From the NCBI GenBank assembly GCA_900754965.1, contig CAAEEO010000017.1:1-64000 (forward strand): 64,000 nucleotides of DNA, in the 5' to 3' direction. Made by a program: the position numbers and the translations under genes. Below the pieces are notes generated by a model. It saw nothing but the letters and a program-made list of their open reading frames with translations. It was not told the DNA's origin and did not search any database. Source of the stretch: an uncultured Oscillospiraceae bacterium. Lineage in GTDB: Bacteria; Bacillota; Clostridia; Oscillospirales; Oscillospiraceae. Of this stretch, positions 59,238 through 64,000 are shown one piece after another (position 1 is the first letter of the stretch; every line of letters begins with the position of its first letter).

Positions 59238-61856
59238 TTATCCCAGTTTTTTCAGGCTCTCCTCCAGATTGGCGATCAGCGCCTTGGCCTTTTCCAGACG
59301 CTCCCGCTCACCGGCCACCACATGCTCCGGTGCCTTGGAGAGGAACTTCTCATTGGCCAGTTTTTTCTCCTGACCCTCTTTTTCCTTGTGTGCCTTTTCC
59401 AGTTCTTTGGTGATGCGTTCCCGCTCTTTTTCCAGATCCACCAGTTCTGCCATGGGCAGGAAGATCTTGCACTCATCGGTGACGATGTTCACCATACCGT
59501 CCACATTTTCCGGAGCGGCGGCGCTGACTTCCACGGAAGAGGCATAGGCCAGTTTCACCAGGAAAGGAATGCCGGCAGTAAAGACTTCCGTCTTATCCGT
59601 AGTTACGATCATGTGCGCTTTCTTGGAAGGCGGCACATTCATTTCTGCGCGGCGGCTGCGGACAGCCTTGATGGCATTCATCACAGTTTCCATAGCAGCC
59701 TCTTCCTCCGGGAAATCCAGTGCCGGATCAAAGGCAGGATAGGCCTGGGTCATGATGACCTCACCCTCGTGGGGCAGTGCCTGGTAAATCTCCTCCGTGA
59801 TGTAGGGCATGAAGGGGTGCAGCAGTTTCAAGGTCTGGGTCAGGGTGAACAGCAGGACTTTCTGTGCATTCAGCTTTTCTGCCTCATCCTCGCCGTACAG
59901 ACGGGTCTTGGTCAGCTCAATATACCAGTCACAGAAATCGTCCCAGATGAAATCGTAGATCTTGCCCGCAGCCACGCCCAGTTCATAGGCATCCAGATTG
60001 CCGCACACCTCTTTTGCCAGGGTGTTCAGCTTGCTGAGAATCCACTTATCCTCCACGGACAGGGTCTCCGGCAGCTCGTTCTTCTCCACAGACAGGTTCA
60101 TCATCACGAACCGGGAGGCGTTCCACAGCTTATTGGCAAAGTTCCGCATTGCCTCGCACCGCTCCGGGAAATACCGCATATCGTTTCCGGGAGAGTTGCC
60201 GGTGATGATGTTAAAGCGCAGTGCGTCGGCGCCGTACTCATTGATGACCTCGATGGGGTCCACGCCGTTGCCCAGAGATTTGCTCATTTTCCGGCCCTGG
60301 CTGTCACGGATGATACCGTGGATGAACACCGTATGGAACGGCGGTTTCTTCATCTGTTCGCAGCCGGAGAAGATCATTCTGGCCACCCAGAAGAAGATAA
60401 TATCATAGCCTGTGACCAGCACATCGGTGGGATAGAAGTACTTCAGTTCCTCCGTCTCCTCCGGCCAGCCCAGCGTGGAGAAAGGCCACAGCGCAGAGCT
60501 GAACCAGGTATCCAACACATCCGGGTCCCGCTCAATATTGGTGGAGTGGCAATGTTCACACTCGGTGGCATCGGTACGGCTGACGGTCATGTGGCCGCAG
60601 TCCTTACAATACCATGCCGGAATCTGATGGCCCCACCACAGCTGACGGGAAATGCACCAGTCCTTCACATTGTACATCCAGTTCAGATAGATCTTGGTGA
60701 ACCGCTCGGGCACGAACTTCACTTCGCCCTCTTCCACCACGCGGATGGCCTCTTTTGCCAGCGGCTCCATCTTCACGAACCACTGGTCGGATGCCAGCGG
60801 CTCCACATCGTTGTGGCAGCGATAGCAGGTGCCCACATTGTGGCTGTAGTCTTCCACTTTCACCAGGTATCCCTGCTCTTCCAGATCCGCCACAATGGCT
60901 TTCCGTGCCTCATAACGGTCCATACCGTTGTATTTTCCGCCATTGATGATATGGGCATCCCCGTCAAAAATGAGGATCTGCTCCAGGTCATGACGCAGGC
61001 CCACTTCGAAGTCGTTGGGATCGTGGCAGGGGGTCATTTTCACGGCGCCGGTGCCGAAACCCAGTTCCACATACTCGTCGCCCACAATGGGGATTTCCCG
61101 ACCCACCAGCGGCAGAATGGCCGTCTTGCCGATCAGATGGGCAAACCGCTCGTCTTCCGGGTGGACGGCGATGCCGCTGTCGCCCAGCATGGTTTCGGGA
61201 CGGGTGGTGGCCACAATGATGTATTCCTCGGAATCCTTGATGGGATAGCGGATATGCCACAGATGGCCGGGTTTCTCCACATACTCCACCTCAGCGTCGC
61301 TCAATGCCGTGGTGCAGTGGGGGCACCAGTTGATGATCCGTTTTCCTTTGTAGATCAGACCTTTTTCATACAGGTCGCAGAACACTTCCCGCACAGATTT
61401 GGCGCAGGTATCGTCCATGGTGAACCGCAGCCGGTCCCAGTCACAGGAACAGCCAAGGGTCTTGAGCTGCTCAATGATGCGGTTGCCGAATTTGTTCTTC
61501 CAGGCCCACACTTCATCCAGGAATTTCTCACGGCCCAGGTCAAACCGGGTCAGTCCCTCTTCCCGCAGCTTTTCCTCTACTTTGATCTGTGTGGCAATGC
61601 CGGCATGGTCATATCCGGGCATCCACAGGGCCTCATAACCCTGCATCCGCTTATAACGGATCAGAATATCCTGGATGGTCTCATCAAAGGCATGGCCCAG
61701 ATGAAGCTGACCGGTGACATTGGGAGGGGGAATGACGATGGTAAAGGGCTTTTTGTCCGGGTTCGGCTCGGCATGGAAATAGCCGCCCTGGACCCACATA
61801 TCGTAGATGGATTTTTCCACCTGCTGGGGTTCATACACTTTTGGAAGTTCTTTCAT
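59238..61856 (-). CDS. valS: Valyl-tRNA synthetase
   Basis: This class I synthetase of 872 residues charges tRNA-Val and edits Thr. HIGH is HLGH in [22 protein letters not shown] is in [11 protein letters not shown], the editing domain lies at about 190-330 ([19 protein letters not shown]), and the C-terminal coiled coil is [20 protein letters not shown]. It is controlled by the T-box leader upstream. The tRNA-Val(TAC) gene is at 10847-10922. Confidence 0.98.
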   Translation of the reverse strand: MKELPKVYEPQQVEKSIYDMWVQGGYFHAEPNPDKKPFTIVIPPPNVTGQLHLGHAFDETIQDILIRYKRMQGYEALWMPGYDHAGIATQIKVEEKLREEGLTRFDLGREKFLDEVWAWKNKFGNRIIEQLKTLGCSCDWDRLRFTMDDTCAKSVREVFCDLYEKGLIYKGKRIINWCPHCTTALSDAEVEYVEKPGHLWHIRYPIKDSEEYIIVATTRPETMLGDSGIAVHPEDERFAHLIGKTAILPLVGREIPIVGDEYVELGFGTGAVKMTPCHDPNDFEVGLRHDLEQILIFDGDAHIINGGKYNGMDRYEARKAIVADLEEQGYLVKVEDYSHNVGTCYRCHNDVEPLASDQWFVKMEPLAKEAIRVVEEGEVKFVPERFTKIYLNWMYNVKDWCISRQLWWGHQIPAWYCKDCGHMTVSRTDATECEHCHSTNIERDPDVLDTWFSSALWPFSTLGWPEETEELKYFYPTDVLVTGYDIIFFWVARMIFSGCEQMKKPPFHTVFIHGIIRDSQGRKMSKSLGNGVDPIEVINEYGADALRFNIITGNSPGNDMRYFPERCEAMRNFANKLWNASRFVMMNLSVEKNELPETLSVEDKWILSKLNTLAKEVCGNLDAYELGVAAGKIYDFIWDDFCDWYIELTKTRLYGEDEAEKLNAQKVLLFTLTQTLKLLHPFMPYITEEIYQALPHEGEVIMTQAYPAFDPALDFPEEEAAMETVMNAIKAVRSRRAEMNVPPSKKAHMIVTTDKTEVFTAGIPFLVKLAYASSVEVSAAAPENVDGMVNIVTDECKIFLPMAELVDLEKERERITKELEKAHKEKEGQEKKLANEKFLSKAPEHVVAGERERLEKAKALIANLEESLKKLG

Positions 61857-61897
61857 GTGTTCTCCTTCTTTATCTGAATTTGTGACATTTCCTAACG

Positions 61898-62135
61898 AAA
61901 AAAGCGCCCCGAGAAACGCTGTTTCTCAGGGCGCTGTTGCACGCGGTACCACCTGAATTCCGCACAACTGTGCGGCGCTCATTTCCTCTATAACGGGAGT
62001 ACCCGTTTCCGGCTACTGCACTTCACCGAAACAGCTCCGGAGCGACTTCAGGAAACACGGTCTGCGGACTTGCACCAACCGTCCGCTCTCTGCTGACCGG
62101 AGATTCCCTTACTGCTCTCCATCTTAGCCTTTAAC
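61898..62135 (-). promoter_or_regulatory. T-box leader of valS
   Basis: The minus strand carries the T-box sequence AGGTGGTACCGCG (61942-61955), followed by a terminator stem (61903-61917 with 61921-61935) and a T run. Stem I features include AGTAAGG near the 5' end and GGTTGGTGCAAG. The likely specifier is GTC (Val) at 62044-62046 in GAAGTCGC. Uncharged tRNA-Val should favour the antiterminator and expression. Confidence 0.93.
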
Positions 62136-62141
62136 AGTTTG

Positions 62142-62170
62142 ATTATAGGGGGTTCGGCAAAATTTGTCAA
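62142..62170 (-). promoter_or_regulatory. Perfect-consensus promoter of valS
   Basis: On the minus strand TTGACA (62165-62170) and TATAAT (62142-62147) are separated by 17 bp. Confidence 0.96.
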
Positions 62171-62202
62171 CCTCAACTCCCAAAATCTCCCAAACAGCCA
62201 GC

Positions 62203-62514
62203 TCAGGCCATGCCCAACATGGCCTCCAGCTCCTGCAGGCTCTGCACGCCCACCCGGCGGGTCACTTCTTCCCCTTCCCGGTACACGATCAGCGTGGGAA
62301 TGCTCATCACGCCATAGCGGGCTGCAATACTGGGGTTCTGATCCACATCCAGCTTTGCCACGGTGAATTTCCCCTGATACTTATCGCCCAACTGATCGAT
62401 GATCGGCGCCTGCATCTTGCAGGGACCGCACCAGGTAGCCCAGAAGTCCACCAAAGTCACGCCGCTGCTGATGACATTGTCAAAATCCTTCTCTATCAAA
62501 TCCATGTGTGCCAT
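62203..62514 (-). CDS. trxA: Thioredoxin
   Basis: This 103-residue thioredoxin has the active site WATWCGPCK and the cis-proline in MSIPTLIV. It carries reducing equivalents to ribonucleotide reductase, peroxidases and other targets. It starts 1 base after the reductase stop, so the pair is surely co-transcribed. Confidence 0.97.
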   Translation of the reverse strand: MAHMDLIEKDFDNVISSGVTLVDFWATWCGPCKMQAPIIDQLGDKYQGKFTVAKLDVDQNPSIAARYGVMSIPTLIVYREGEEVTRRVGVQSLQELEAMLGMA

Positions 62515-62515
62515 A

Positions 62516-63340
62516 TCATTTACTCCTTTTGTCTGATTGATCCAAATATTTCACAGCGGAAAGGGCTGCAATATTCCCCTCTCCCACACTCTTGGCAATT
62601 TGATACGGTGCGCCGGTACAATCCCCCGCGGCAAAGACCCCCGGGACATTGGTCAGCATATTGCGGTCTACCGTGATCGCGCCCCCGGCCGTTTCCAATC
62701 CGGTCAGCAGCTGTTCCGGCGCCACGCCGGAACGGAGGATAAACACCCCCTGCACCGGGAACACCGTTCCGTCTGCCACCAGGGCCATCACCGTCTGCTC
62801 TCCCTGGATCTCATATTGTTTTGCCCGGGTACGGTCAAAATATTCTACCTGACAGCCGATTTCCGAAAGGAATCGGCTCTCCTCCGGGGCGTCTTCGCTC
62901 AGTCCGATCACTGCCACCGGTTTTCCCCGATACATCATTCCGTCACAAGTGGCGCAGTAGCTCACTCCCCGGCCGAGGTATTCTGCCTCACCGGGATACA
63001 GCCGCCCCAGATTCATCCCCGTGGTCAAGATTACCGCACGGGCCTCCAGATAGTCGCTACCCACGGCAATGCCGAATGTTTCCCCCATCGGAAGAATGCT
63101 GGTCGCCCGCCCGCGCATGAATTCCACACCCCGTTCCCGGGCCTGCCGGGTCATCTGCTCCAACATCTCCGTGCCGGACATTTCCGGCATACCGGGGTAA
63201 TTGTCCACACGGTGCGCCTTCGCCAAATGGGACTCTGCCTCTCCGGACGACACAATGGTCACACTCTTCCCTCTCTGACGCAAAGTCAGCGCTGCGGAGA
63301 TTCCTCCGGGGCCACCGCCAATCACCGCTACATCGATCAT
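62516..63340 (-). CDS. Thioredoxin reductase-like flavoprotein lacking NADPH-binding motifs
   Basis: This protein has 274 residues, shorter than the roughly 310-320 of NADPH-dependent TrxB. The FAD-binding GGGPGGISAALTL (from Gly8), the redox-active Cys129-Ala-Thr-Cys132, and the C-terminal GVFAAGDCTG motif are present. In the second nucleotide domain the usual GGGxSA is replaced by GLSEDA (146-151), and no HRRxxxR-type NADPH phosphate motif is found (the region reads YFDRTRAKQYE). This matches the features described for ferredoxin-linked or otherwise NADPH-independent clostridial reductases. The electron donor is inferred. The 63340 start has AGAGGTG; the longer frame from 63412 is rejected. 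Confidence 0.88.
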   Translation of the reverse strand: MIDVAVIGGGPGGISAALTLRQRGKSVTIVSSGEAESHLAKAHRVDNYPGMPEMSGTEMLEQMTRQARERGVEFMRGRATSILPMGETFGIAVGSDYLEARAVILTTGMNLGRLYPGEAEYLGRGVSYCATCDGMMYRGKPVAVIGLSEDAPEESRFLSEIGCQVEYFDRTRAKQYEIQGEQTVMALVADGTVFPVQGVFILRSGVAPEQLLTGLETAGGAITVDRNMLTNVPGVFAAGDCTGAPYQIAKSVGEGNIAALSAVKYLDQSDKRSK

Positions 63341-63369
63341 GGTCTGCACCTCTTTTCCGCTTTTTTCGT

Positions 63370-63398
63370 ATTTTACCACATTATTTTTCCCTTGTAAA
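63370..63398 (-). promoter_or_regulatory. Promoter of the reductase-trxA operon
   Basis: On the minus strand TTTACA (63393-63398) and TAAAAT (63370-63375) are separated by 17 bp. Confidence 0.85.
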
Positions 63399-63411
63399 TG
63401 TGAATTAGTCA

Positions 63412-63440
63412 TTGTAAAATTTCACGCTTTTGTATATAAT
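63412..63440 (+). promoter_or_regulatory. Promoter of glnS
   Basis: TTGTAA (63412-63417) and TATAAT (63435-63440) are separated by 17 bp. It is divergent from the reductase promoter, with only 13 bases between the two -35 boxes. Confidence 0.85.
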
Positions 63441-63502
63441 GAATTATTCCGAGAGAAATTCCGTATGCCAGCATACGGTGGAGATACAGGGAGGATACCG
63501 GT

Positions 63503-64000
63503 ATGGAAGAGACTACCAGCAATTTTATTGAGAACTTTATTGAAGAAGATCTGGCCCCCGGCGGCCGGTTTGAGGGCAAACGGGTACACACCCGGTTCCC
63601 GCCCGAGCCCAACGGCTATCTGCACATTGGCCATTGCAAGGCGCTGTGCATCGATTTTGGCACCGCTGAAAAATTCGGTGGTCTTTGCAATCTCCGTATG
63701 GACGACACCAATCCCTCCAAAGAGGATGTGGAGTATGTGGAAGCCATCAAGGAGGATATCCATTGGCTGGGATACGACTGGGATGATCGTTTTTACTATG
63801 CCTCGGACTATTTTGAGCAGATGTATCAGTGCGCCGTGTCCCTGATCAAAAAAGGACTGGCCTATGTCTGTGAACTGACTCCGGAGCAGATGCGGGAGAT
63901 GCGGGGCGATGTGAACTCCCCTGCCAAATGCCCCTATCGGGACCGTCCCATTGAGGAGTCTCTGGATCTGTTCGCCCGGATGCGCGCCGGCGAATTCGCA
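63503..64000 (+). CDS. glnS: Glutaminyl-tRNA synthetase (5' part, cut by the window edge)
   Basis: The first 166 codons of a class Ic synthetase are present. [20 protein letters not shown] contains the HIGH motif, and [20 protein letters not shown] follows as in GlnRS. GGGAGG lies 8 bases before the start. The KMSKS motif and anticodon-binding domain lie beyond the window. Many Clostridia use GlnRS in place of, or beside, the transamidation route. Confidence 0.93.
   Translation, partial: MEETTSNFIENFIEEDLAPGGRFEGKRVHTRFPPEPNGYLHIGHCKALCIDFGTAEKFGGLCNLRMDDTNPSKEDVEYVEAIKEDIHWLGYDWDDRFYYASDYFEQMYQCAVSLIKKGLAYVCELTPEQMREMRGDVNSPAKCPYRDRPIEESLDLFARMRAGEFA

Noticed and set aside
59199..61877. 892-residue plus-strand open frame
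   Set aside because: It is the complement of valS; no start signal or domain pattern supports it.

Overview
The window looks like one chromosomal segment of an endospore-forming, moderately GC-rich member of the class Clostridia, most likely Oscillospiraceae-like. The evidence is the Firmicutes-order S10-spc-alpha ribosomal super-operon, sporulation genes (spmA, spmB, a spoVAC paralogue, spoIIAA-spoIIAB-sigF), a T-box on valS, and vegetative promoters with near-consensus -35 and -10 boxes separated by 17 bp. There is no CRISPR array, insertion sequence, prophage or rRNA operon. The assignment to family is inference.

Left end (1-10,200): after a lipoprotein gene comes the accessory part of the window. 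It holds a BaiB-like CoA ligase, an AraC-type regulator with two DNA-binding domains, a cupin-only partner, two BaiA-like short-chain dehydrogenases and two BaiF/CaiB-like CoA transferases. Most of these genes have their own promoter and terminator. The set matches the activation, 3-oxidation and CoA-transfer steps of bile-acid (bai) metabolism, but the bai reductases, dehydratase and transporter are not in the window. The real substrate is open: bile acid, another steroid acid, or a carnitine-like acid.

Middle (10,500-39,150): a four-tRNA operon; yerC, a methyltransferase and hslO; an NfeD/SPFH membrane pair; a hexokinase; spmAB; argS with its DUF1934 partner; small genes and an XRE/membrane-protein pair with a clear operator. 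Then comes the full minus-strand ribosomal super-operon from rpsJ to rplQ. It is broken between rpsN and rpsH by a terminator, a new promoter and a leader of about 220 nt. The rpsJ promoter lies inside the terminator of the gene upstream.

Right end (39,200-64,000): a minus-strand secA-pgeF-binding protein-cdd-carboxypeptidase run; tRNA-Ser followed by a divergent FMN riboswitch controlling a MATE transporter; a Na/phosphate symporter; a five-tRNA cluster; an ECF sigma/anti-sigma module; ylmH; pcrA with an almost leaderless promoter; spoIIAA-spoIIAB-sigF; T-box-controlled valS; and trxA with a thioredoxin reductase-like flavoprotein that lacks the usual NADPH motifs. The window ends inside glnS.
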